A stretch of DNA of 29,071 nt from UBA1738 sp003453455. GTDB taxonomy: Bacteria; Bacillota; Clostridia; UBA1381. Shown one piece after another: positions 5,855 to 13,647 of the stretch. The translations under genes were made by a program, and so were the position numbers. The number at the start of each line of letters is the position of its first letter. The stretch's first letter is position 1. Below the pieces are notes generated by a model. That model had not been told where the DNA came from and did no database searches. It worked only from the letters and a program-made list of their open reading frames with translations. The DNA lies in the NCBI GenBank assembly GCA_946621875.1, contig CAMOOX010000013.1, positions 1 through 29,071 of the forward strand, given 5' to 3'.

Positions 5855-8233
5855 CTATCTTGCGATTTCCTCCATAACAAAGCATTCCACGGTATCGCCC
5901 TCTTTGATATCGTTATAGTTTTCAATGCTAAGACCGCACTCAAAACCTTCTGCCACTTCCTTTGCATCGTCTTTAAATCGCTTTAAGCTGCCGATTTTGC
6001 CCTGATATACAACTATTCCGTCTCTCACAAGTCTTATCTCGGCATTTCTCGTTATCTTACCGTCAGTTACATATGCTCCCGCAATCGTTCCAACGCCTGA
6101 AACCTTAAAGGTCTGGCGGATTTCTGCGTGACCTATAATGCTTTCTTTGAATTTCGGGTCGAGCATACCCTTCATAGCCGCTTCAATTTCCTCTATTGCC
6201 TGATAAATTATGCTGTAAAGGCGGATATCCACATCCTGAGATGCGGCAGCAGCCAGTGCACCTGAGTCGGGACGCACATTAAAGCCGACAATAATTGCAT
6301 TTGACGCATTTGCAAGCATAACATCAGATTCATTTATTGCACCCACGCCGCCGTGAATTGCGCGTACTCTTACTTCTTCATTCGAAAGCTTTTCAAGTGA
6401 TTGGCGCACAGCCTCAACAGAGCCTTGAACATCGGCTTTTATTATGATATTAAGCTCTTTCATATTGCCTTCGTCAATCTGGTCAAAGAGATTATCAAGC
6501 GAAACCTTTTTGATTTGGCTAAATCTCGTCTCTTTTTGTTCGCTCTTCCTTGCCTCGGCAACCTCACGCGCAAGTTTTTCATCTTTTACCGCAAAAATGC
6601 GCTCGCCGCCCATAGGAGCTTCGGAAAGTCCCTGAATTTCGACAGGAGTTGAAGGGGTAGCTGTTTTAATTCTTCTTCCCTTGTCATTTATCATTGCACG
6701 CACATGTCCTACTGCTGTTCCTGCAATCACAATATCTCCGACATTAAGGGTTCCTTCCTGCACAAGTACAGTCGCAACAGGTCCCATACCTTTATCAACG
6801 CGCGATTCTATTACAGTACCCTTCGCCGCCTTGTCAGGATTTGCCTTTAATTCCTTCATATCGGCAACCAAAAGTACCATTTCCAAAAGTCCGTCTATAT
6901 TTATCTTATTTTTGGCGGATACCTCAACACATACGGTATCTCCGCCCCATTCCTCAGGCACAAGCTCATGCTCAACGAGCATTTGCTTTACCCTTTCGAC
7001 ATTTGCATTTTCCTTATCAATTTTATTGATTGCAACAACTATTGTAACGCCTGCCGCTTTTGCATGGTTTATCGCCTCTATCGTCTGCGGCATAATTCCG
7101 TCATCTGCCGCAACTACAAGTATTGCAACATCGGTTACCTGCGCACCGCGTGCACGCATAGTTGTGAACGCTTCATGCCCCGGTGTATCCAAAAATGTTA
7201 TGTCACGGTCGCCAAGCCTTACGCTGTATGCACCTATATGCTGCGTTATGCCTCCTGCCTCGGTATCTGTAACAGAGGTATGGCGGATTGCATCCAAAAG
7301 CGATGTTTTGCCGTGGTCAACGTGTCCCATTACAACCACAACAGGCGGACGCGGTTTCAAATCCTCTGCCTTGTCCTCCTCCTCTTGGAAAAGTATATCC
7401 TCTTTTGTCAAAATTATTTCAGGTTTTGCGTCAACTCCAAAATCTGCTGCAATTAGTGCCGCCGTATCATAGTCTATCGACTGTGTTATAGTTGCCATAA
7501 CACCAAGCATCATAAGCTTTTTAACAACTTCCGCCGCACCCTTTGCAAGTTTTGATGCAAGCTCTCCTACTGTGATACTTTCAGGAATTTCTATTTCAGT
7601 AGGAGTCTGTTTTTCCTTCTTTTTAGGCGCTTCTTTATGTTTTATTTCCTTCTCTTTTTGCTGCTTTTTGCCAAACTGCTGTTTTTTGCCGCCCCGTTCA
7701 AGCTTTGTGACATCATCATCTGTCACCATATCTTCAAGACGCTCTCTTACTGCAATTCTATCAAGCTCAACGGTTGATGTTCTTGTATCGACATAGCGCA
7801 CCTTTTTCGCGTCATCTGCCTTTATAATATATTCCTTTTTATTGTCCTGAGGTATCTCTACAACCTGCTCCCCTGCTTTTCTGCTCTTTTGCAAGGTCTT
7901 CTGCTGCGGTTTTCTTCTCTCTTGCTTTTTAGGCTCAGGCTTTTTAACCTCCGCAGGTTTTGCCTCTTCCGCCTTTATCTCTTTCTCTTCTTTTTGCGGC
8001 TCCTCTATTTCAGGCATTTTTTCAAGCGGCGGCTTTTCGATAGGTGTATCTCCTACATCATATAAGGTTGTATAAATATCGAAAATAAGCCCCAACTGCT
8101 CCTCTGTGAGGGGGTTTGCTGCCTTTATTGTTACACCAAAGGCAGCAAGGCGCTCTGTTATATCCTTGCTTGTCACCTTTAAGTCCTTTGCAATCTGGCT
8201 TATTTTAATACCGTTATCTGCCATACTATTCAT
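5855..8233 (-). CDS. infB: Translation initiation factor IF-2
   Basis: About 792 residues. Order of domains: IF2_N domain (residues 5-55, IKISQIAKDLKVTSKDITE), a long Lys/Glu/Pro/Gln-rich linker (about 70-215), a second IF2_N domain (about 217-270), a G domain with G1 GHVDHGKT (about 303-310), G3 DTPGHEAF (about 350) and G4 NKID (about 404), then domain II, domain III and the C-terminal fMet-tRNA-binding domain (EVAEGFECGLSIENYNDIKEG region). It is a GTPase that brings fMet-tRNA to the 30S subunit and promotes 50S joining. Start choice: ATG at 8233 is preferred, with AGAAAGG 4 nt upstream. A TTG directly before it and an in-frame ATG at 8224 (MADNG) are alternatives. It overlaps the ylxQ stop. 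Confidence 0.97.
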   Translation of the reverse strand: MNSMADNGIKISQIAKDLKVTSKDITERLAAFGVTIKAANPLTEEQLGLIFDIYTTLYDVGDTPIEKPPLEKMPEIEEPQKEEKEIKAEEAKPAEVKKPEPKKQERRKPQQKTLQKSRKAGEQVVEIPQDNKKEYIIKADDAKKVRYVDTRTSTVELDRIAVRERLEDMVTDDDVTKLERGGKKQQFGKKQQKEKEIKHKEAPKKKEKQTPTEIEIPESITVGELASKLAKGAAEVVKKLMMLGVMATITQSIDYDTAALIAADFGVDAKPEIILTKEDILFQEEEDKAEDLKPRPPVVVVMGHVDHGKTSLLDAIRHTSVTDTEAGGITQHIGAYSVRLGDRDITFLDTPGHEAFTTMRARGAQVTDVAILVVAADDGIMPQTIEAINHAKAAGVTIVVAINKIDKENANVERVKQMLVEHELVPEEWGGDTVCVEVSAKNKINIDGLLEMVLLVADMKELKANPDKAAKGTVIESRVDKGMGPVATVLVQEGTLNVGDIVIAGTAVGHVRAMINDKGRRIKTATPSTPVEIQGLSEAPMGGERIFAVKDEKLAREVAEARKSEQKETRFSQIKKVSLDNLFDQIDEGNMKELNIIIKADVQGSVEAVRQSLEKLSNEEVRVRAIHGGVGAINESDVMLANASNAIIVGFNVRPDSGALAAAASQDVDIRLYSIIYQAIEEIEAAMKGMLDPKFKESIIGHAEIRQTFKVSGVGTIAGAYVTDGKITRNAEIRLVRDGIVVYQGKIGSLKRFKDDAKEVAEGFECGLSIENYNDIKEGDTVECFVMEEIAR

Positions 8234-8534
8234 CAATCCTTTCTATCTTGGACAAAATTGCATTTTTAAAATTTTCGTCATTTACCGAAATAACCATCCT
8301 GCTATCCGCACCTATTGCTTTCCCAAGCTCGGCAGATGATGAAAACTCTATATATTCTACGCCATAATTACTGCACGCGTTCAAAATAGCTTTTTTTGCA
8401 TTTTCCGAAATATCCGCAGCAATTATAATCAAGTGTGACTGTCCGTTTTTTATGGTTTTTTCACACAAGAACTCGCCTGATGTGATTTTCCCTGCGCGTT
8501 TTGCAAGTCCTATCATACCAAGAGCCTTATTCAC
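8226..8534 (-). CDS. ylxQ: L7Ae/L30e-family RNA-binding protein YlxQ
   Basis: 102 residues with the L7Ae/L30e/Gadd45 fold signature: MIGLAKRAGKITSGEFLCEKTIKNG, then LIIIAADISENAKKAIL, and a VEYIEFSSSAELGKAIG segment. Proteins of this group bind kink-turn RNA; the biological target of YlxQ is not settled. It lies 2 bp after rnpM and its stop codon is inside the infB start region, the standard nusA-operon arrangement in Firmicutes. Confidence 0.92.
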   Translation of the reverse strand: MNKALGMIGLAKRAGKITSGEFLCEKTIKNGQSHLIIIAADISENAKKAILNACSNYGVEYIEFSSSAELGKAIGADSRMVISVNDENFKNAILSKIERIDE

Positions 8535-8536
8535 TT

Positions 8537-8782
8537 CTAAATCATCTCCCGTGCGGCGTCATAAATTTCATCGCTAACTGCCGTTTTAAAGTGCTTAGAA
8601 AGCACTCTTCGCTTTTTTGCAGCATCTATACATTCTGTGCTTTTACAGATATATGCACCTCTGCCGCTGAGTTTTTGGGATACATCCAAAACGGCATTAC
8701 CACCGCTTTTAACAATCCTTATAAGCTCGCTTTTTTGCTTCATTTGACGGCAGGCAATACACATCCTCTTCGGTATATGCAT
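8537..8782 (-). CDS. rnpM: YlxR family protein, RNase P modulator RnpM
   Basis: 81 residues, DUF448/YlxR family. Diagnostic motifs are PKRMCIACRQMKQKSELIRIV near the N-terminus and SGRGAYICKSTECIDAAKKR in the middle, with the conserved GRGAY-C sequence. In Bacillus subtilis the YlxR homologue binds the RNase P RNA and modulates its activity. It is encoded 3 bp after nusA and 2 bp before ylxQ. Confidence 0.93.
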   Translation of the reverse strand: MHIPKRMCIACRQMKQKSELIRIVKSGGNAVLDVSQKLSGRGAYICKSTECIDAAKKRRVLSKHFKTAVSDEIYDAAREMI

Positions 8783-8785
8783 ATA

Positions 8786-9814
8786 TTATTCCTTTCCTGC
8801 TGAAATATCAATTTTCCAGCCAGTAAGCCTTGCTGCCAGACGCACATTTTGCCCTGATTTTCCGATTGCGAGCGAAAGCTGATGTTCAGGAACAGTCACC
8901 TTTGCGCTTTTTTCCTTTTCGTCAATCTCAACTGAGAGTACTTCTGACGGGCTGAGCGCAGCTTTAATATATTCTATGGGGTCGTCACTCCATTTTACAA
9001 TATCAATCTTTTCAAAATTGAGTTCGTCGGAAACTGCCTGAACTCTTGAACCTCTCGGTCCTATGCATGAACCTTGTGCGTCAATATCAGGATTTTCCGA
9101 ATAAACCGCAATTTTTGTTCTTGACCCAGGCTCACGCGATACCGACTTAATTTCAACAAGTCCGTCCTGAATTTCAGGTACTTCCTGGAAAAACAGTCTT
9201 TTAACAAGTCCCGGATGAGTTCTTGAAAGTATAATCTGAGTGCCACGAGAGCCGTTTTTAACTTCACTTACATAGCATTTTATCGGTCTTCCTACCTCAT
9301 AATATTCGGTATCAACTTGTTCTTTTTCAGGGAGAATTGCCTCTACTTTGCCTATATCTACAAACACATTTCCGCGTTCCATACGGTCTATCTTACCCGT
9401 TAAAATGTCATTCTCTTTTTGTGTGTACTCACTGAAAATATTTCCTCTTTCAGCCTCTCTTATTCTCTGCGTTATAACCTGTTTTGCCGTCATTGCCGCA
9501 ATTCTGCCGAAATTGGCAGGAGTTACTTCTATGTTCACTATGTCGCCAAGCTCATACTTTTTGCTGATTTTATGGGCATCGTTAAGAGATATTTCAAGCT
9601 GTGGGTCTGCTACCTCCTCCGAAACGGTTTTTTGGGCATATACGCTTATTTTTCCCGTTTCGCGATTAACCTCGGCGCAGACATTTTGCGCAGAAGAAAA
9701 ATTCTTCTTATATGCCGCAATCAAAGCCGCCTCCAATGCCTCTAAAATAACCTCTTTGTCTATGCCCTTTTCCTTACACAAATCCGAAAGAGCACTTAAA
9801 AGTTCTTCATTCAT
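8786..9814 (-). CDS. nusA: Transcription termination/antitermination factor NusA
   Basis: 342 residues. The N-terminal RNA-polymerase-binding domain covers about 1-125 (LEALEAALIAAYKK is typical). The S1 domain is about 135-200 (LTGKIDRMERGNVFVDIG). KH1 is about 230-280 with the GSCIGPRGSRVQAV loop, and KH2 about 285-342 with LAIGKSGQNVRLAARLTGW. It lacks the C-terminal acidic repeats of enterobacterial NusA, as usual in Firmicutes. It modulates pausing, termination and antitermination, and may act on the leader hairpin of its own operon (inference). It starts 16 bp after the rimP stop. Confidence 0.96.
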   Translation of the reverse strand: MNEELLSALSDLCKEKGIDKEVILEALEAALIAAYKKNFSSAQNVCAEVNRETGKISVYAQKTVSEEVADPQLEISLNDAHKISKKYELGDIVNIEVTPANFGRIAAMTAKQVITQRIREAERGNIFSEYTQKENDILTGKIDRMERGNVFVDIGKVEAILPEKEQVDTEYYEVGRPIKCYVSEVKNGSRGTQIILSRTHPGLVKRLFFQEVPEIQDGLVEIKSVSREPGSRTKIAVYSENPDIDAQGSCIGPRGSRVQAVSDELNFEKIDIVKWSDDPIEYIKAALSPSEVLSVEIDEKEKSAKVTVPEHQLSLAIGKSGQNVRLAARLTGWKIDISAGKE

Positions 9815-9830
9815 TTTTTAACCAACCTTT

Positions 9831-10289
9831 CTAAAATTCAAAATGCAGCCTTATATATGCCGCTTCTTTTATATTTACCAAAATGACGTCTCCGCCATAT
9901 TCTATTTTTGCGGTTTTTCCGTCAAAATCTATGAGTTTTCCGCTGAATTCCTTTAATCCGTTTTTTTCGGAAAACAGCTTTACATCAACTTCCCGTCCTG
10001 CAAAATAGTCAAATTCTCGCTTTGTTTTAAGTTTTCTGTCAAGTCCCGGCGAAGAAACTTCAAGCGTGTATTCGTCCTTTACAGGATCGCTTTTATCAAA
10101 TTTCTTTTCAAATGCACGGGAAAATGCCTCGCAGTCGTCTATTCCCACACCGTTCTCTTTATCAATAAAAATTCTCAGATACTGCTTGCCTGCCTCCTTT
10201 TTAAATTCGGCATCGACTACGCTCACGCCCATATCCGCTGCAAGCTCGTCGCCTATTTTAAGCGCAAGATTTACAATATCATTCGCCAA
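9831..10289 (-). CDS. rimP: Ribosome maturation factor RimP
   Basis: About 152 residues. Typical RimP features: LADMGVSVVDAEFKKEAGKQYLRIFID, then DDCEAFSRAFEKKFDKSDPVKDEYTLEVSSPGLDRKL, where the EVSSPGLDR motif is diagnostic. It acts in early 30S assembly. Start choice: the frame can be extended to a GTG at 10298, but that GTG is part of the AGAGGTG ribosome binding sequence. TTG at 10287-10289, 8 nt after GAGG and giving LANDIVNLALK, is the better start. First gene of the nusA/infB operon, with promoter at 10359-10387. Confidence 0.93.
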   Translation of the reverse strand: MANDIVNLALKIGDELAADMGVSVVDAEFKKEAGKQYLRIFIDKENGVGIDDCEAFSRAFEKKFDKSDPVKDEYTLEVSSPGLDRKLKTKREFDYFAGREVDVKLFSEKNGLKEFSGKLIDFDGKTAKIEYGGDVILVNIKEAAYIRLHFEF

Positions 10290-10312
10290 ACAAATCACCT
10301 CTTAAAATCAAA

Positions 10313-10332
10313 GAGTGGGCTTTTGCCCACTC
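10313..10332 (-). promoter_or_regulatory. GC-rich leader hairpin before rimP (possible attenuator)
   Basis: Minus strand GAGTGGGC-AAAA-GCCCACTC, a perfect 8-bp stem with a 4-nt loop, followed by TTTGATTTTAA and then the rimP ribosome site. Because it lies downstream of the promoter at 10359-10387, it belongs to the 5' leader of the operon as well as to any read-through RNA from the LCP genes. Its U-tract is interrupted, so it may be a partial terminator or attenuator. NusA autoregulation is known in Escherichia coli; extending that to this site is inference. Confidence 0.7.
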
Positions 10333-10358
10333 CCAGAATAACATCTATTAGCATACCC

Positions 10359-10387
10359 ATAATAACACATTTTTTGGTAAATTGCAA
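10359..10387 (-). promoter_or_regulatory. Promoter of the rimP-nusA-infB operon
   Basis: Minus strand TTGCAA (10382-10387), 17-bp spacer, TATTAT (10359-10364) preceded by TGTG. The predicted start is about 60 nt before the rimP TTG. It lies in the 122-bp gap behind the LCP gene and should drive the eleven-gene run down to about 2037. Confidence 0.8.
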
Positions 10388-10411
10388 TAGTTTTTTGTAA
10401 TTTATTTCATT

Positions 10412-11800
10412 TTATTCATCAAGATTATAAATATCTTCAAGCGGAGTTTTGTTCGGCTCGACCGGCGGTGCCTGATTTTTATTCTCCTCAGGTACCTTTT
10501 CTTCTTCTTTTTCAGGCTCGTCAGGCGCTTTCTCCTCTTTCTTTTCTTCCTTTTTCTCTTCCGCTTTCGGCTTTTGCTCCTGCTCCTTTATAGCATTATT
10601 ATTTCCGTTGCCATTTGCCGCCTTTGTCATATTTCCCGCAATAAGCGGTTTTTGCGGATTTTTGCCCGAAAGGACGATTTTATCGCTAATACTTGCGTCT
10701 ATACCAAAATTCTCCAAAATGAGCATTTTTGTCGCCGCCAAATCACAAACAAAATATGATGCGCCGCCGATAGTTTTATTTTCGCCCGGCAGACTGAAAC
10801 TCTCTATATTTTCACCCTTAATCTTATTCAGATAGCGTATGTATTTGGTAATATCTCCCATAGAGATATTTGTTTTTATTTCCTTTGCAAGCTGTGAATA
10901 TATGCTTGGCATTTTAGTCAGCAGCGCAAGATTTAATTTTTGGTCTAAGACAGCTTTTATAAACTCCTGCTGTCTTTTTACACGGTCGGTATCACTTCCC
11001 GTACCTACTCCGTAATTACTCTTGCGGTATCTCAAAAATTGCTGCACCTGATTGCCTGTAAGCATCTGTATGCCCGGCTTTAAATGAATATGCAGGTTCT
11101 GGTAAGGGTCATCATAATTCATACCCCTGCCCTTTCCCTCTAAATCAGGAACATCATACTCAACTCCGCCAAGACTATCAAATAAATGGTCTATCGAGAG
11201 GAATGAAAACTCAACATAATAGTTTATAGGTATGCCCGTAAGCTGTGTTACCGCCTCTGCGGTTGCCTGAACTCCCAGAATTTTTCCGCTCCCATCACTG
11301 CTTGAAAGAGCATGGACAGCATTTATTTTACGAGTTATTTTCTTATCCGCTATTTGAATTTTTGTATCACGAGGTACCGACAAAAGTTTTATACTGCCTG
11401 CATTGACATCATAGGACGCAACCATAATTGCATCTGTCCTCAGTCCCGATTCGTCCACTCCAAGCATAAGTACATTTATTTTTCCGTCCTCCAAAGGCGC
11501 AAGTATGTCATCATCATCGAATAAATCCGTACCCATAGCCGCTATAACAAATACAATCACTATCAAAAGAATAAAAAGAAATACCTTCTTTGCGCTTTTT
11601 TTCTTTTTTTTCGGTTTGGTATCTTTTTTGTCAGACGATATATTTTTTTCTCGCCTTATCTCATCAATTATTTCACCGTATCCTTCACTGATTTCTTGGC
11701 TGGCTGGCGCTTTCTGCGCCTTGTATTCTGCTGCTATACTGTTTTTGGACTTGACCCTTTTCATCGCCCTCTTTTTATCTTTTGGTCTTGCTCTCTTCAC
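10412..11800 (-). CDS. LytR-CpsA-Psr (LCP) family cell-wall polymer ligase, first copy
   Basis: 462 residues. A basic cytoplasmic N-terminus of about 70 residues is followed by one transmembrane helix (about 72-91) and an extracellular LCP domain (about 107-350). LCP signatures: INVLMLGVDESGLRTDAIMV, LLSVPRDTKIQI with the conserved RDT, KINAVHA, GGVEYDVP, and a late QFLRYRK / DTDRVKRQQEFIKA block with the family's Arg residues. The tail from about 395 is low-complexity Lys/Glu/Pro/Asn. The family transfers undecaprenyl-linked polymers to peptidoglycan. The start is GTG, 8 nt after AGAGG. It lies 15 bp after the second LCP gene in one operon. Confidence 0.93.
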   Translation of the reverse strand: MKRARPKDKKRAMKRVKSKNSIAAEYKAQKAPASQEISEGYGEIIDEIRREKNISSDKKDTKPKKKKKSAKKVFLFILLIVIVFVIAAMGTDLFDDDDILAPLEDGKINVLMLGVDESGLRTDAIMVASYDVNAGSIKLLSVPRDTKIQIADKKITRKINAVHALSSSDGSGKILGVQATAEAVTQLTGIPINYYVEFSFLSIDHLFDSLGGVEYDVPDLEGKGRGMNYDDPYQNLHIHLKPGIQMLTGNQVQQFLRYRKSNYGVGTGSDTDRVKRQQEFIKAVLDQKLNLALLTKMPSIYSQLAKEIKTNISMGDITKYIRYLNKIKGENIESFSLPGENKTIGGASYFVCDLAATKMLILENFGIDASISDKIVLSGKNPQKPLIAGNMTKAANGNGNNNAIKEQEQKPKAEEKKEEKKEEKAPDEPEKEEEKVPEENKNQAPPVEPNKTPLEDIYNLDE

Positions 11801-11815
11801 TTTTTTATCCTCTTT

Positions 11816-13024
11816 CTATTCTTCTGTAATACTATTTGCTTTCGGTCTTTTTATCTCTTTTTCAGTATTTTTTTCTTCCTCAACAGATTTTTCTTCCGTC
11901 TTTACCTGCTCTTCCTCCATTTTTGGCTGCTCGGTTCTATTTTCTGATTTCGGTTCTGTATTACTCTTTTCCGGTGCTTTTGCCGGCTTTTCCTCATCTT
12001 TTGTTTCGGTCTTTTTAGGCTTTTCTGCTACCGTTTTTTTAACATCCTTTGATATACTCTTTCCGTCGGCTGAGTGAATTGTTATTTTAGATGCGTCATA
12101 TCCAAAGGTTTCCTCTATCAGCGTTTTCAGCTTTGTCATATCCGCAATCCAGTATGACGCTCCGTAGCTTACACTGTCAGGCTCACCCGGAAGTGCGTAT
12201 GCAGTTATATTCTCACTTGACAAATCCATCAAATTCATAGCATACTTAGTTATATCAGAAAGTTTAAAGTTGGTTTTTACATCCTTTTGCAAAACCTTAA
12301 ATAAATCCGGAAGTTTCCCTATCATCGACGCATTTAGCTTCTGCTCCGAAAGCGCCTTTATGAATTTTTGCTGAACTGCAAGCCTGTCTATATCGCCCAT
12401 AGGATATTTGCGAAATCTCACAAGCTGCTCCGCTTTATCTCCGTCAAGGTGCTGAAATCCTTTTTTCAAATGTATATGCAAATTTTGTGCAGGGTCGTCA
12501 TAGTTCATATTCTGCGGAACATCAAAATCCACACCCCCAAGCGCATCAACCGCTTCGCGGAAGGTTTCAAATGTGAATTCCACATAATAATTTATGGGTA
12601 TTGCAGTAAGGCGTGTTACCGCCTCAATAGTACCGTTTACGCCGTTTTTCTTGCCGTTTTTGCTTACAGCGTAAGCACAGTTTATCTTCTGATAATTTCC
12701 GCCAACATACATTCTTGTATCCCGGGGTATCGAAAGAAGCTTTACATTATTGTTATCGAGGTCATATGTTGCCACAATTATCGTGTCCGTTCTCGCACCA
12801 TCATTATCAAGACCTATTACCAGGATATTTATTTTCCCTGTTTCCTTATCTACCTCTTCGACTATTTCCTCACCGTCATCATAGCCTCCATTTAATGAAA
12901 AAAAGCTACTAAATCCCATAACTGCAACAAATGCAGCCACTAAAACCACCAAAGAAATCCCAAAAATAGCGGCTCTTTTTTTTGCAGAAAATTTTGTTTT
13001 TTTCTTTACTCTTTTATGTTTCAA
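11816..13024 (-). CDS. LytR-CpsA-Psr (LCP) family cell-wall polymer ligase, second copy
   Basis: 402 residues: basic N-terminus, transmembrane helix (about 17-37), acidic linker, then an LCP domain (about 64-300) with INILVIGLDNDGARTDTIIV, LLSIPRDTRMY, KINCAYAV, GGVDFDVP and EQLVRFRKYPMGDIDRLAVQ. The C-terminal 85 residues are charged low complexity (Lys/Glu/Thr/Pro). It is the first gene of a two-gene operon with a perfect consensus promoter. The start is TTG, 9 nt after AGAGG. It is clearly paralogous to its neighbour, so an old tandem duplication is likely; two copies may serve different polymers. Confidence 0.93.
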   Translation of the reverse strand: MKHKRVKKKTKFSAKKRAAIFGISLVVLVAAFVAVMGFSSFFSLNGGYDDGEEIVEEVDKETGKINILVIGLDNDGARTDTIIVATYDLDNNNVKLLSIPRDTRMYVGGNYQKINCAYAVSKNGKKNGVNGTIEAVTRLTAIPINYYVEFTFETFREAVDALGGVDFDVPQNMNYDDPAQNLHIHLKKGFQHLDGDKAEQLVRFRKYPMGDIDRLAVQQKFIKALSEQKLNASMIGKLPDLFKVLQKDVKTNFKLSDITKYAMNLMDLSSENITAYALPGEPDSVSYGASYWIADMTKLKTLIEETFGYDASKITIHSADGKSISKDVKKTVAEKPKKTETKDEEKPAKAPEKSNTEPKSENRTEQPKMEEEQVKTEEKSVEEEKNTEKEIKRPKANSITEE

Positions 13025-13056
13025 ATGCTCTTACCTCTGCTTTTCATACTTTTTCC

Positions 13057-13085
13057 ATTATATATCATTTCATAATTTATGTCAA
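13057..13085 (-). promoter_or_regulatory. Promoter of the LCP operon
   Basis: Minus strand TTGACA (13080-13085), 17-bp spacer, TATAAT (13057-13062): perfect consensus, about 33 bp before the LCP start codon. Only 15 bp separate its -35 box from the -35 box of the divergent plus-strand promoter. Confidence 0.92.
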
Positions 13086-13100
13086 TATGCCTTTATTATG

Positions 13101-13129
13101 TTGCATTTTCAAAAAAATAATATTATAAT
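13101..13129 (+). promoter_or_regulatory. Promoter of the NusG-II/Gx operon
   Basis: TTGCAT (13101-13106), 17-bp spacer, TATAAT (13124-13129). The predicted start near 13136 leaves a leader of roughly 160 nt before the first gene. It is arranged back to back with the LCP promoter. Confidence 0.75.
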
Positions 13130-13146
13130 GAATAAAAACAAAAAGA

Positions 13147-13224
13147 AAAAGCTGCGTTGTGCGCACGCAACTTTTCCGTAAAAAATATTAAGGGGAAGGT
13201 ATTTTGTAAGTTTTATACTTACAA
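13147..13224 (+). other. Structured 5' leader with two hairpins
   Basis: Hairpin 1 (13147-13175) is AAAAG-c-TGCGT, loop TGTGCGC, ACGCA-a-CTTTT. Hairpin 2 is TTGTAAG (13204-13210), 7-nt loop, CTTACAA (13218-13224), and is followed by two GCATAT copies. Hairpin 1 resembles a terminator when read on the minus strand because a T-rich stretch follows there, but no minus-strand gene precedes it. As leader RNA it could be regulatory. I do not recognise a known riboswitch. Confidence 0.45.
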
Positions 13225-13299
13225 GCATATGTTAGCATATTATTATGTCGTCTGTATGAACTAATTGTAAAGAAACTGTGAATTAAAAAGGATAATGGT

Positions 13300-13647
13300 A
13301 TGAAGAAAAACGATTTTCTGTTCATTTTTGCTGCTGTTTTTGTTGCGGCTTTAACATTTTTTATTATGAAATTGAACATACAAAATGCGGACACGGTAAG
13401 AATTACCGTTTGCGGCAAGCTTTTTTGCGAAAAGCCGCTTTCTGAGAACTGCGAAATAGACATATACGGCAAAAATACCGCCATTATTGAAAACGGAAGC
13501 GTTTATATGAAAGATGCGGATTGTCCCGATAAACTTTGCATACATCAGGGAAAAATCTCGGACAGCTCAAAAAAAATAATATGTCTTCCCAATAAAGTGG
13601 TTATTGAAGTAATAAAAAAATCGGAAATTGATACGGTGGTGAACTGA
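13300..13647 (+). CDS. NusG domain II-containing membrane-anchored protein (EetA-like)
   Basis: 115 residues. An N-terminal signal-anchor (about 7-24, LFIFAAVFVAALTFFIM) is followed by a small extracytoplasmic NusG domain II/DUF1312 beta domain. Diagnostic features are VRITVCGKLF, YMKDADCPDKLCIHQGKIS and KKIICLPNKVVIEV, with the conserved C-P-D-x-x-C pair and the C-L-P-N motif. It is not a transcription factor despite the domain name. In Listeria a DUF1312 protein (EetA, as I recall) belongs to the flavin-based extracellular electron transfer locus. The ribosome site AAGGA is 7 nt before the ATG. Its stop overlaps the next gene (TGATG). Confidence 0.88.
   Translation: MKKNDFLFIFAAVFVAALTFFIMKLNIQNADTVRITVCGKLFCEKPLSENCEIDIYGKNTAIIENGSVYMKDADCPDKLCIHQGKISDSSKKIICLPNKVVIEVIKKSEIDTVVN

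Noticed and set aside
6681..7472. 263-codon plus-strand open frame
   Set aside because: It lies opposite the conserved G domain of infB, and its translation is Ser/Thr/Ile-rich low complexity without domain features. It is a shadow of infB.
11505..12077. 190-codon plus-strand frame rich in Phe/Ser with apparent membrane segments
   Set aside because: It is the reverse of the Lys/Glu-rich tails of the LCP genes, where GAA/AAA codons read as TTC/TTT. The hydrophobicity is a strand artefact.
13147..13175. A real terminator on the minus strand
   Set aside because: The hairpin plus T-rich stretch looks right, but no minus-strand gene or promoter lies upstream of it. It is kept only as a leader hairpin.
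13204..13245. CRISPR or tandem repeat from the two GCATAT copies
   Set aside because: Only two 6-bp copies, without regular spacing.
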